From Planctomycetota bacterium (GTDB lineage Bacteria > Planctomycetota > UBA1135 > UBA2386): 64,000 nt of DNA. Location: NCBI GenBank assembly GCA_016713175.1, contig JADJPQ010000007.1, positions 390,653 to 454,652 of the forward strand. The letters are read 5' to 3'. Each line of letters begins with the position of its first letter. Within the stretch, counting starts at the first letter, position 1. The notes beneath the pieces are model-generated. The model had not been told where the DNA came from, made no database searches, and saw only the letters and a program-made list of their open reading frames with translations. The position numbers and the translations under genes were made by a program. Of the stretch, positions 9,633-17,226 are shown piece after piece.

Positions 9633-10673
9633 TCAGGCGCGGAGCGGCACCAGCAAGTCGATCGCCAGCACGTCGTCGGCCAGCCGGCGAGCAATCGCCT
9701 CGCCGCGGTGGGCGTGCAGCACGGTCTGCGCCAGGAACAGCCCCAGGCCCTGCGCGGTGCCGCGGAACACCCGATTCAGGTAGTACGGTTCGAACGTTCG
9801 CGGCAGCCGCCAGGCCTGCAGGCCGCGGCTTTGCACGCGCAGGCGGGCGCGCGCCGCCTGGCCGTGGGTGTCGAGGTGGATGCCGACCGCTTCCCCGAGG
9901 TCCCGGAACTCACCGGCCACGCGGACGAACGCGTCCAACGCCGCGTTCAGCAGTTCGGGCTCACCCGCAATCCACAGCGGCCCCGGGGCGCCGAGCTCGA
10001 TCGCTGTCCGCGCCGCGTCCGGCAGGCGGGCCATCGCCGTCTGCACCGCCAGGACCAGGTCGATGCGATGCTCGAGCCGGGCGCCGTGCTCGGCGCGCGC
10101 CAGCAGGTGGATGCGCGCCAGCGTCGCCTGGATCCGCTGCACGCCGGACAGGGCGGACTGCAACTGTGCCTGCCGGTCGCGGTCGCGCTCGGCGTCGAGC
10201 CCGGCACGCAGCAGTTGCAGGTAGCCAGACACGTACATCAGCGGATTGTTGATCTCGTCGGCGATGCCGCGGACTAGATCGACGAACGCTTCGGCTCGGG
10301 GTTGCGCGCTGTCCGCGAGGCTCTGCGCCAGCACTTCCGCCAGATCGCCCGGCCGCCCGGGCCACAGCAACACCTGCGCCCCCAGCCGCTGGGCCACCGG
10401 CGCCAACGCCATCTCGAGCGCCGCGCTGCCGACCAGGACGATGCCGAGCCCAGGCAGCATGCCGCGCAGTACGCGCAGCGCGCCGCTGGTCTCGGCGCCG
10501 TCCTCGGTCACACCGACCAGCGCGACGTCCGGCTGCCATCGCTGCAGCGCTTCGGTATCGCCGTAGAGCGAGGCAAAGGTCCGTGCGTCCCGGGTCGTGG
10601 GCAGAGCCTGCACCGCTGCCATCAGGCCTGGGTCGGGACAGCCAATCACAGCGAGGCGGACGGGTCGATCCAT
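9633..10673 (-). CDS. Histidine-kinase-like protein lacking the phospho-accepting His (pseudokinase)
   Basis: A 346-residue protein. Residues 1-120 look like a degenerate receiver (LAVIGCPDP to LVGVTEDG, without the Asp cluster). Residues 125-200 form a HisKA-like dimer helix pair, and the rest is an HATPase-like fold. The H-box reads RGIADEINNPLMYVSGYLQL, where relatives have AHEINNPL: His is replaced by Asp139. The N-box (LLNAALDAF) lacks the usual Asn pair, no DxGxG box is visible before FEPYYLN, but GTAQGLGL keeps part of the G2 box. Catalysis is therefore doubtful; it may be a scaffold or sensor. It lies upstream of the regulator on the same strand. ATG 10673 was chosen; an in-frame Met lies further upstream but outside homology. 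Confidence 0.85.
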   Translation of the reverse strand: MDRPVRLAVIGCPDPGLMAAVQALPTTRDARTFASLYGDTEALQRWQPDVALVGVTEDGAETSGALRVLRGMLPGLGIVLVGSAALEMALAPVAQRLGAQVLLWPGRPGDLAEVLAQSLADSAQPRAEAFVDLVRGIADEINNPLMYVSGYLQLLRAGLDAERDRDRQAQLQSALSGVQRIQATLARIHLLARAEHGARLEHRIDLVLAVQTAMARLPDAARTAIELGAPGPLWIAGEPELLNAALDAFVRVAGEFRDLGEAVGIHLDTHGQAARARLRVQSRGLQAWRLPRTFEPYYLNRVFRGTAQGLGLFLAQTVLHAHRGEAIARRLADDVLAIDLLVPLRA

Positions 10674-10805
10674 CGGGGAATGGCAGCAAGCAGCGCAGCG
10701 AGGGCCGGGGAACGTAACATCCGGTGCGCTCGGACGCATGAGCCGAGCGGACGGAGTTGGGGTCGACTGCAGCGCGAACGGTCCTGCTGCCGATAGCGCG
10801 GTGGG

Positions 10806-11204
10806 ATGGTGGGTGACGAATGCGACGGCGAAGCTGGACCGCGCCCTGTCCGGATGCGCGCGGTGCCGCCCGAACCGGGGGCCGGGGCCCAGGTGCCGCG
10901 GCCGGCGGTACGGCTGCGGCGCGAACTGAAACTGCCGACGGTGGCCGACCTGATCCGCGATGACGATGCGGTCCGCCGCCTGCCCGGCCAGGCGCGGTCG
11001 GCGCTGCGGCACGTGCAGATCGGGAATCTGGCCGCCGCGGAGACCGCGTTGCCGGGCGGGTTCGCGGCCGTCCTGCCGGGCCCTGGCGAGCAGCGTCGCG
11101 CCCGTCGCCGCGCCGCACGCAAGGTTGCCGTCACCCTGGCCATCCTCGCGGCCGCGACGTTGACCTTCGCGCTCTGGTGGTGTTCGCAGTCCCCTTCCGG
11201 CTAA
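10806..11204 (+). CDS. Small hypothetical protein with C-terminal membrane segment
   Basis: Up to 132 residues, not recognised. The N-terminal two thirds are soluble and basic, with a helical stretch PTVADLIRDDDAVRRLPGQA. The C-terminus is Arg-rich (EQRRARRRAARK), followed by one hydrophobic helix AVTLAILAAATLTFALWW and a short tail, so a tail-anchored topology with the N-terminus in the cytoplasm is likely. A shorter start at ATG 10854 is possible. It sits between the divergent kinase-like gene and the glycosyltransferase pair, in the same direction as the latter. A role in the exopolysaccharide system is only inferred from place. Confidence 0.6.
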   Translation: MVGDECDGEAGPRPVRMRAVPPEPGAGAQVPRPAVRLRRELKLPTVADLIRDDDAVRRLPGQARSALRHVQIGNLAAAETALPGGFAAVLPGPGEQRRARRRAARKVAVTLAILAAATLTFALWWCSQSPSG

Positions 11205-11255
11205 TGCCTTGCGAAACCACCGCCGAACTGCTGGATTGCCCCGCTGCAGCCCCCC

Positions 11256-12275
11256 GTGATGACGCCATCGAGCCGTGCAGTGAGTCGCCGCCAGCCGCCG
11301 CCCGCTGGTGTCGGCAACACCGATCCCGAGATCAGTGTGGTCGTGCCGATCTACAACGAGCGCGACAACCTCGAACCGCTGCACGACGCGCTGCGCTGGG
11401 CCCTGCAGGCGCAGGCGCGCAGCTACGAGATCATCTTCGTCGACGACGGCAGCAAGGACGGCGGCCGCGACGTCATGCGTGTGCTCGCGGCCAGCGATCC
11501 GCACCTGCGGCTGGTGTTCTTCCGGCGCAATTACGGGCAGACCGCCGCGATGGCAGCTGGCTTCCGGATCTGCCGCGGCCGCATCGTCGTGACGATGGAC
11601 GGCGATCTGCAGAACGATCCCGCCGACATCGGTCGGTTGGTCGAACGCCTGGACGCCGGCTTCGACGTGGTCTGCGGCTGGCGGCGCAAGCGGCAGGATC
11701 GGATGGCGACGCGGTTGCTGCCGAGCCGGCTCGCCAACCTGCTGATCGCCCGCGTCACCGGCGCGCGGATCCATGACACCGGCTGTTCGCTGAAGGCCTA
11801 TCGCAGCTGGGTCGTGCGCAGCCTGCACCTGTATTCGGACATGCACCGCTTCATGGCGGCGCTCGGTGTCGGGCTCGGCGCCCGGATCACCGAGTTGCCC
11901 GTCCGCCACCATCCCCGGCGCGCCGGCAAGTCCAAGTATGGCCTCGGTCGGATCTTCCGGGTGCTGGCCGATCTGATCGGCATCAAGATGCTGATCCAGT
12001 TCGCGGCCCATCCGATCCGCTGGTTCACGCTGCTGTCGCTGCCGTTGTTCCTGCTGGCGCCGTTCATGTTCCTGCTCGGGTTCGTCAAGCTGCGCGGCGA
12101 CGGTTCGTGGGAGTGGTTTGGCGACACCGACATGGGCGGCGTCGCCGCCGGCAGCGTCGCCGTGCTGTTTGCCGCCAACGTGTTCCTGCTCGGGTTCCTC
12201 GCCGAACTGCAGATCAAGGTGTCGAGATTCTTCCGGCAACGGATCTCGGTCACGGCCCGTGAGGCGAGCCTGTGA
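11256..12275 (+). CDS. Glycosyltransferase family 2, polyprenyl-phosphate type, with C-terminal membrane helices
   Basis: A 339-residue GT-A enzyme similar to dolichol/undecaprenyl-phosphate sugar transferases. Visible motifs are VVVPIYNERDNLEPL, FVDDGSKDG, and the metal-binding DGD at residues 115-117 in VVTMDGDLQNDP. GCSLKAYR and the basic HHPRRAGKSKYGLGR segment follow. Two hydrophobic helices near the C-terminus (about 255-285 and 295-325) anchor it in the membrane. The start is uncertain: GTG 11256 is followed directly by ATG, and homology begins only near residue 25. It probably loads a sugar on a lipid carrier for the polymer of this locus. The next gene starts inside its stop codon (GTGA) and is a related but degenerate enzyme, so the pair may work together. 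Confidence 0.92.
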   Translation: MMTPSSRAVSRRQPPPAGVGNTDPEISVVVPIYNERDNLEPLHDALRWALQAQARSYEIIFVDDGSKDGGRDVMRVLAASDPHLRLVFFRRNYGQTAAMAAGFRICRGRIVVTMDGDLQNDPADIGRLVERLDAGFDVVCGWRRKRQDRMATRLLPSRLANLLIARVTGARIHDTGCSLKAYRSWVVRSLHLYSDMHRFMAALGVGLGARITELPVRHHPRRAGKSKYGLGRIFRVLADLIGIKMLIQFAAHPIRWFTLLSLPLFLLAPFMFLLGFVKLRGDGSWEWFGDTDMGGVAAGSVAVLFAANVFLLGFLAELQIKVSRFFRQRISVTAREASL

Positions 12276-14695
12276 GCGAGATCCTGGTCTCCGTCGTGGT
12301 CGCGATCCGCGGCACCGAAGCGCATCCGCGCGCGGTCGCCGTCGAGATCGGCACGGCTCTGCGCCAAGCCGGCTACGGCTGCGAGTTCGTGTTCGTGCTC
12401 GATGGGCCGGTCGGCGTCGCCGAAGCGGAGGTGCGGTCGCTGCAGGCCATCTGGCCGGTGACCGTCGTGCAGCTGCAGGGCGGCGGACTCGGCGAGTCGA
12501 TCGCCCTTTCCGCCGGCGTGGCGCGCGCCCGCGGCGACTACATCCTGAACGTGCCGCCGTACCTGCAGATGGAACCGGCCGACGCGTCGCTGGTGATCGC
12601 CGCACTCGAGGCCGGCGCCGACTGCGTGGCGACCTGGCGAGCGCATCGCGTCGATCCGTGGCTGAACCAGCTGCAGTCGCGACTGTTCAACTGGCTGCTC
12701 CGGCAGGTGATGGGCATGCCGTTCCACGACCTCAACTCCGGCACGCGCGGCTTCCGCCGGCAGGTGCTCGAGGAAGTGGCGGTCTACGGCGAGCTGTATC
12801 GCTTCCTGCCGGTGCTGGCGCGCCGGCAGGGCTTCAAGGTGGTCGAGGTCAAGATCCGCCACCGCGAAGAGAAGGGCCGCGCCGGGTTCTACGGGCTCGG
12901 CGTCTATCTGCGCCGCCTGCTCGACATCCTGGCGATCTCGTTCCTGACGCGGTTCACGCAGCGTCCGCTGCGGTTCTTCGGCTACGTCGGGTTCACCGCG
13001 ATGGTCGGCGGCGTGGCGATGGCCGCCTGGCCGCTGTACGAGAAACTGGTCGAGGACAAGAGTCTCTCGGAGCGCCCGCTGTTCGTCATCGGCGCGATCA
13101 TGGCGGCGTTCGGCGTGCAGTTGATCGGCTTCGGACTGATCGGCGAGATCATCATCTTCACGCAAGCCCCGAACCTGCGCGACTACAAGGTCGCGGAGCT
13201 GATCGAAGGCGGCGCCGAACCAGCGCCGACGCCGGCGCCGATCCGGGCGGCGGACGACGGCGGATCCGCGCCGGCCGCGACCACCGACCCGACGCCGAGC
13301 GGAGCCCCGGCGGCACCCGTCGCCGATGCCGCACCGACGCCGGCACGTCCGGTCGACGACCTGCCGCTGCGGATCCGCGCGCTGTTGCCCGGGGAAGACT
13401 CGCGCTGGGATGCGTTCGTCGGCCGGCATCCGGCCGGCACGTTCTTCCACCTGACCGGCTGGGGTCGCGCGGTCCGGGAGACCTTCCGGCACGAACAGCA
13501 CTATCTGGTGGCCGAGCAGGGCCGGCGGTGGGCTGGCGTGCTGCCGCTGTTCCTGTGCAAGAGCCCGTTCCTCGGCCGCAACCTGGTGTCGGTGCCGTAT
13601 GCGGTCTACGGCGGCGTGCTGGCCGAGACCGACGTGGCCCAGGAGGCGTTGTTCGCGCACGCACAACAGCTCGGCCAGCGGCAGCGTGCCGGCTACGTCG
13701 AACTGCGGCACCTCGAGGCGCGCCCCGGGCAGCGGCAGCAGAGTCAGCTGTACGTGACGTTCCGCCAGCCACTGCCGGACGATCCGGCGGGGGTGATGGC
13801 CGGCATCCCGAAGAAGGCGCGGGCCGAAGTGCGGCGCGCCCGGGAGGCCGCCGGACCGCTGGTGTTGGACCAGGCGACCGGCAAGGTCGCGCGAGCGGCG
13901 ACGTTCGGCCTGCGGGTCGATGAACTCGGCACCGTCGACGACCTGTTCCGGTTGTTCGCGATCAACAAGCGGCGGCTGGGCTCGCCGTCGTTGCCGCGCG
14001 CGTGGTTCCAGGGACTGGTCGACGAGTTCGGCAAGGCGGTGGTGATCCATCGGGCGATCGATCCCGACGGCCAGGTGCTCGCGGCGGTGATGAGCTTCTG
14101 CTTCAAGGACACGGTCTACGCCTACTACTCGGGCTCGCGGAGCGATGTCGAAGCGACCGGCGTCAACAACCTGATCTACTGCGGCATCATGGAATGGGCG
14201 GTCCGCGAGGGCTTCTCGCGCTTCGACTTCGGCCGCAGCCGGGCCGAGTCGGGACCGGCCCGGTTCAAGAAGAACATGGGGTTCGCGGCGGAGCCGTTGC
14301 ACTACGAGTATCTGTTGCTGGGGGATGGGGCGCATCTGCCGGACTTCCATCCGAGCAACCCGAAGCTGGACCTGCCGCGCCGGATCTGGTCCAAGATGCC
14401 CATGTTCGTGGCGAATCGTCTGGGCGCGTACCTGTCGCGCTACCTGCCGGTGAGCTCCGGCTCGCCTGGCCCGCGGGGGCCGAACGAGGCCGAGCAGACG
14501 CGGTTGTCGTGGCCGCTGATCGGGTTCTACTCTGGCTGCGCCGGGGTCGCGATCGGCGCGACGGTTGCGGCAGCAGGGCCGATGTGGTTTCAGTCGACGG
14601 CGGCGATGGTGGTGGGGATCGCCTTGGTGGTGGTCAGCACCATCTTGTGCGTGGTCGGGTTGAGCCGGGCGCGGCGGGTGGAGCCGCCGCGGTAG
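12272..14695 (+). CDS. Fusion: degenerate GT2 domain, membrane helices, FemAB-like acyltransferase domain, two C-terminal TM helices
   Basis: An 807-residue composite protein. Residues 1-230 align with the preceding GT2, but catalytic motifs are lost: VLDGPVG replaces VDDGS, and NVPPYLQMEP replaces the DxD block (residues 93-101). Residues 250-310 hold two membrane helices. A Pro/Ala linker covers about 312-362. Residues 364-680 match the GNAT-fold FemAB family found with exosortase systems: FFHLTGWGRAVRETF, IPKKARAEVRRAREA, YYSGSRSDVEATGVNNLIYC and FDFGRSRAESGPARFKKNMGF. The end (745-800) has two more helices. FemAB relatives in such loci are thought to transfer an aminoacyl or acyl group to an envelope acceptor. 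The GT2 part may be a regulatory or binding partner for the intact enzyme upstream. Confidence 0.9.
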   Translation: MSEILVSVVVAIRGTEAHPRAVAVEIGTALRQAGYGCEFVFVLDGPVGVAEAEVRSLQAIWPVTVVQLQGGGLGESIALSAGVARARGDYILNVPPYLQMEPADASLVIAALEAGADCVATWRAHRVDPWLNQLQSRLFNWLLRQVMGMPFHDLNSGTRGFRRQVLEEVAVYGELYRFLPVLARRQGFKVVEVKIRHREEKGRAGFYGLGVYLRRLLDILAISFLTRFTQRPLRFFGYVGFTAMVGGVAMAAWPLYEKLVEDKSLSERPLFVIGAIMAAFGVQLIGFGLIGEIIIFTQAPNLRDYKVAELIEGGAEPAPTPAPIRAADDGGSAPAATTDPTPSGAPAAPVADAAPTPARPVDDLPLRIRALLPGEDSRWDAFVGRHPAGTFFHLTGWGRAVRETFRHEQHYLVAEQGRRWAGVLPLFLCKSPFLGRNLVSVPYAVYGGVLAETDVAQEALFAHAQQLGQRQRAGYVELRHLEARPGQRQQSQLYVTFRQPLPDDPAGVMAGIPKKARAEVRRAREAAGPLVLDQATGKVARAATFGLRVDELGTVDDLFRLFAINKRRLGSPSLPRAWFQGLVDEFGKAVVIHRAIDPDGQVLAAVMSFCFKDTVYAYYSGSRSDVEATGVNNLIYCGIMEWAVREGFSRFDFGRSRAESGPARFKKNMGFAAEPLHYEYLLLGDGAHLPDFHPSNPKLDLPRRIWSKMPMFVANRLGAYLSRYLPVSSGSPGPRGPNEAEQTRLSWPLIGFYSGCAGVAIGATVAAAGPMWFQSTAAMVVGIALVVVSTILCVVGLSRARRVEPPR

Positions 14696-14706
14696 TCGCC
14701 TACCGC
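14689..14706. terminator. Hairpin between convergent genes, terminator-like
   Basis: A perfect 7-bp stem GCGGTAG/CTACCGC with a 4-nt loop. It covers the stop codon of the FemAB fusion and lies 11 bases from the convergent phosphatase stop. There is no T-run; it could act in both directions. Confidence 0.5.
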
Positions 14707-14717
14707 CGATCCGACCG

Positions 14718-15275
14718 TCACGGTTCGAGCAGTGCCGCGACTGCTTCCGGCAGCGCCACCGCTTGCGCATGCGGTCGTACTCCGGCCGTCCACAGCGCCG
14801 ACAGTTCGTCCACCGGCGGCTTGCCGCTGTGCACATAGATCGTCCGGATCGCCGGCAGCTCCCGCGCCATCAACAGATCGCGTGCCGAGTCCCCGATCAA
14901 CACCGCGCCTTCGAACGACAGTCCGAGCAGTTCGCGCGCTTGCAGCAACAGTCCGGGGGCCGGCTTCCGGCACGAACACGGCCCGCCCCACGGCGGCGGC
15001 GCCTCCGGATGATGCGGACAATGCAGGTAGGCGAGCGGCAGGCCGTGCAACGCCTGGTGCAAGCGCGCGTGCACGCGGGCCAGATCGGCGGGGGAGTAGA
15101 GTCCGCGCGCGATGCCGCTCTGGTTGGTCACCACCACGATCCGGTAGCCGGCGCCGTGCAGCCGCGCCACCGCGTCGGGAACGCCGGGCAGCACCCGCAA
15201 CTGGTCCGGCCTCGCCACGAACCCGACTTCGGCGTTCAGCGTGCCGTCGCGATCCAGGAAGACGATCCGGCTCAC
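14718..15275 (-). CDS. gmhB: HAD phosphatase, D-glycero-D-manno-heptose-1,7-bisphosphate 7-phosphatase type
   Basis: A 185-residue HAD-superfamily phosphatase. It starts at GTG 15275, overlapping the lipoprotein stop (GTGA). Motif I is FLDRDGTLNAEVGFV, motif II VVVTNQSGIARGLY, and motif IV GDSARDLLMA. The zinc site of the GmhB branch is present as CPHHPEAPPPWGGPCSCRKP (Cys-x-His and Cys-x-Cys). The expected reaction is removal of the 7-phosphate in ADP-heptose synthesis, or histidinol-phosphate phosphatase in paralogues. The nearby LpxD gene is compatible with LPS core synthesis in this genome. The rest of the heptose pathway is not in the window. Confidence 0.88.
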   Translation of the reverse strand: MSRIVFLDRDGTLNAEVGFVARPDQLRVLPGVPDAVARLHGAGYRIVVVTNQSGIARGLYSPADLARVHARLHQALHGLPLAYLHCPHHPEAPPPWGGPCSCRKPAPGLLLQARELLGLSFEGAVLIGDSARDLLMARELPAIRTIYVHSGKPPVDELSALWTAGVRPHAQAVALPEAVAALLEP

Positions 15276-15751
15276 CGGCCCGACGTCGCGGCAGTGTCCG
15301 TGGCCGGCACCGCGGCCGCGCGCGCCGCCAGCACCTCGAAGCCGAGCAGCGGCTGGTCCTCGCGATACAGCTTGACGTGCAGCTCGTCGGGCACGATCTG
15401 GCCGCGCACGCCGAACGGAAACACCAGGTCCCCCGGGGTCCAGAAGATCGGCAACGGCGGCAGCCCGAACGACGAGGCCCCGTCGATCCAGCGCGACGTG
15501 TAGGCCTCGGTCTGCTGGTACAGCCGACGTTCCACGGGTCGGTAGCCCTTCTTGGTGATCCTGACGTCGTGATCGCGACCGAAGTTGCCCGCCAGGTCGA
15601 ACGATGTCGGCGTGGTCTTGCCGGTGTCGTGGCCGTCGAGCCAGATGCGCGCCCCCGGCGGATCGCTGGTGATCAGCACCGGGTTGTTGGACTTGAACCA
15701 GGTGCACGAGCCGCTGAGAGCGGCGATCAGCAGCAGCAGCGGCGAACGCAT
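15272..15751 (-). CDS. PEGA-domain lipoprotein
   Basis: A 159-residue protein starting MRSPLLLLIAALSGSC, a lipoprotein signal with Cys16 as the lipidated residue. It is followed by a PEGA-type segment (PVLITSDPPGARIWLDGHDTG) that usually forms a small surface beta domain. The C-terminal half contains PPLPIFWTPGDLVFPFG, a hydrophobic stretch seen in planctomycete PEGA proteins, and no enzyme motif. ATG 15751 was chosen because it begins the signal peptide and lies 8 nt after a TAGACT hexamer. A longer frame starting at 15823 adds 24 residues without a signal. It is coupled to the phosphatase gene by GTGA overlap, though a functional link is unclear. Confidence 0.82.
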   Translation of the reverse strand: MRSPLLLLIAALSGSCTWFKSNNPVLITSDPPGARIWLDGHDTGKTTPTSFDLAGNFGRDHDVRITKKGYRPVERRLYQQTEAYTSRWIDGASSFGLPPLPIFWTPGDLVFPFGVRGQIVPDELHVKLYREDQPLLGFEVLAARAAAVPATDTAATSGR

Positions 15752-15759
15752 CGTCGCGG

Positions 15760-15765
15760 AGTCTA
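15760..15765 (-). promoter_or_regulatory. Candidate -10 element (TAGACT) of the PEGA lipoprotein gene
   Basis: TAGACT read on the minus strand, then exactly 8 nt, then ATG 15751. No Shine-Dalgarno sequence lies between them, so a leaderless mRNA is plausible. Confidence 0.4.
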
Positions 15766-15904
15766 TCGGCAGGGCCGGGTTGCCGGCAAAGGTGCTCGCA
15801 TGCGGGGCGCGATCCGGTAGCATCGTCGTCGGTCAGCGGGTGTCGTTGCCCCGGTCCGGTCAACCCGGGGTGCAGCGCATCCGCGTTCGTTCTGCGAGGG
15901 CATC

Positions 15905-17131
15905 ATGCCAACCAGTCACGCGACCTGGAGCTGCGGCGCCAGGGCGGTCATCGTGTGGCTCGGCGCCGTCGGCGTCGGGTTGCTCGTTTCTGCATCAGTT
16001 CCGGCCCAAGCGGCCACACCACCGGCGGCAGGCAACGCCCCGGCGACTCCGCCTGCCACCGCCAACCCGTCGGCTGGGCCGACCGAAAACGCGCCGGCGG
16101 CCAAGCCAGCCGCGGACGCGCTCGGCACGGTCCTGGTCGACACGGTTGCGGTTCGCGTCTGGCCCACGGCCAATTCGCCGCACTTCGATGAAGTGCTGCG
16201 CCGCGGCCAGGTGGTTGGCGTCGGGCGCACGCAGGCCGGGTTCCGGCAGGTGTTGCTGCCACTCGGGCCGCCGGGGTTCCTCAGCAAGAAGTACGCGAGC
16301 GAATCGACGGCTGGCAAGGTGCGCACGGTCGGCAAAGCCGTGTCGTTCCGTTATCGCCCAAAGAGCGGTGAAGCCGCGGTCGCCCTGCTGGAGGAGGGCG
16401 TCGAACTGCCGGTGATCGGCGAGTCGGACGAGTGGTGGCGGGTCCGGCATGCGGCCATCGAAGCGTGGGTCCCCGAGGCCGAGGTCCAGGTCTTCGACCA
16501 GCCGCCGGAGACGATGAAGCTCGCGTTTGCCGAACTGCGCAAGGTCCACGAGGCCGAAGCCGGGGCGTGGCAAGCCAAGGTCGCGGCGGCGCAGGAGGCC
16601 GCCAGGCAGGAGACCGCCAACCGGCAGGTCGTCGGTGAGCTGGAGGCCCGGTTTGCGGCGGAACTGAAGAAGCCGCTGGGCACGCAACAACTCGAACCGA
16701 TCGCCACTGCCCTGACCGAGATCGCCGGCAAGCTGCCTGCCGACTCGGCGCTGCTGCCGACGTTGCAGGCGCTGCAGAAGCGGGTGAAGAACCAGCAGTG
16801 GGCGGTCGACGCAACCGCACTGCGCGACGCCGAGCCCATGCCCGCCATCGACATCACGACACCGGGACCCAAGGAAGTCGCCGATGGTCTCGAGCGCTTC
16901 GCCGCCATCGGTTGGCTGCGCCATGAGAAGCCACTTGGCGGCATCGGCCGCTACCTGATCGAACAGGGTGGCCAGACCCTGTTCGTCGTCGCCTGCAGCT
17001 CAGGCCGCTACGATCTGCAGGTTTTCGTCGGGCGGGAGGTCGGTCTCATCGGACCCAAGCGTTCGCCGAGCGGCCAGGAACTGCGGATCCTGGACGTCGA
17101 GAAGATCGAGGTTCTCGGCGCGAGACGCTGA
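15905..17131 (+). CDS. Secreted protein with two SH3-like domains and a helical region
   Basis: A 408-residue protein, start ATG 15905 with GAGGG 5 nt upstream. The signal peptide is AVIVWLGAVGVGLLVSASVPAQA, then a Pro/Ala-rich linker to about residue 75. Two bacterial SH3-like segments follow: VAVRVWPTANSPHFDEVLRR to FLSKKY, and VSFRYRPKSGEAAVALLEEG to AWVPEAEV. A charged helical stretch (about 200-290, LRKVHEAEAGAWQAKVAAAQ) is likely coiled coil. The C-terminal 100 residues look like a small beta domain that is not recognised. SH3-like domains of this type often bind peptidoglycan or other envelope components. A TAGCAT hexamer at 15818 could be a -10 element. Confidence 0.78.
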   Translation: MPTSHATWSCGARAVIVWLGAVGVGLLVSASVPAQAATPPAAGNAPATPPATANPSAGPTENAPAAKPAADALGTVLVDTVAVRVWPTANSPHFDEVLRRGQVVGVGRTQAGFRQVLLPLGPPGFLSKKYASESTAGKVRTVGKAVSFRYRPKSGEAAVALLEEGVELPVIGESDEWWRVRHAAIEAWVPEAEVQVFDQPPETMKLAFAELRKVHEAEAGAWQAKVAAAQEAARQETANRQVVGELEARFAAELKKPLGTQQLEPIATALTEIAGKLPADSALLPTLQALQKRVKNQQWAVDATALRDAEPMPAIDITTPGPKEVADGLERFAAIGWLRHEKPLGGIGRYLIEQGGQTLFVVACSSGRYDLQVFVGREVGLIGPKRSPSGQELRILDVEKIEVLGARR

Positions 17132-17142
17132 CGCGGTTTCGA

Positions 17143-17193
17143 GCCGGCGCGGTGCGGCAACAAACCACACCGCGGTCCTCGACCCGCGCCGGC
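17143..17193. repeat. Inverted repeat with 10-bp perfect arms in intergenic region
   Basis: Arms GCCGGCGCGG (17143-17152) and CCGCGCCGGC (17184-17193) enclose 31 nt containing a smaller GCGG/CCGC stem. It lies after the SH3-like gene and before the metalloprotease-like gene, and may be a terminator or structured leader. Confidence 0.5.
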
Positions 17194-17226
17194 GCCAATG
17201 ACGAAACACGGGTGGTTCCTGCACCC

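Noticed and set aside
10674..12605. N-terminal extension of the kinase-like gene through the opposite strand of the GT2 gene
   Set aside because: It is antisense to a clear glycosyltransferase and shows no homology; the start at 10673 gives a normal N-terminus.
15752..15823. Longer start for the PEGA lipoprotein
   Set aside because: It would bury the lipoprotein signal behind 24 polar residues.
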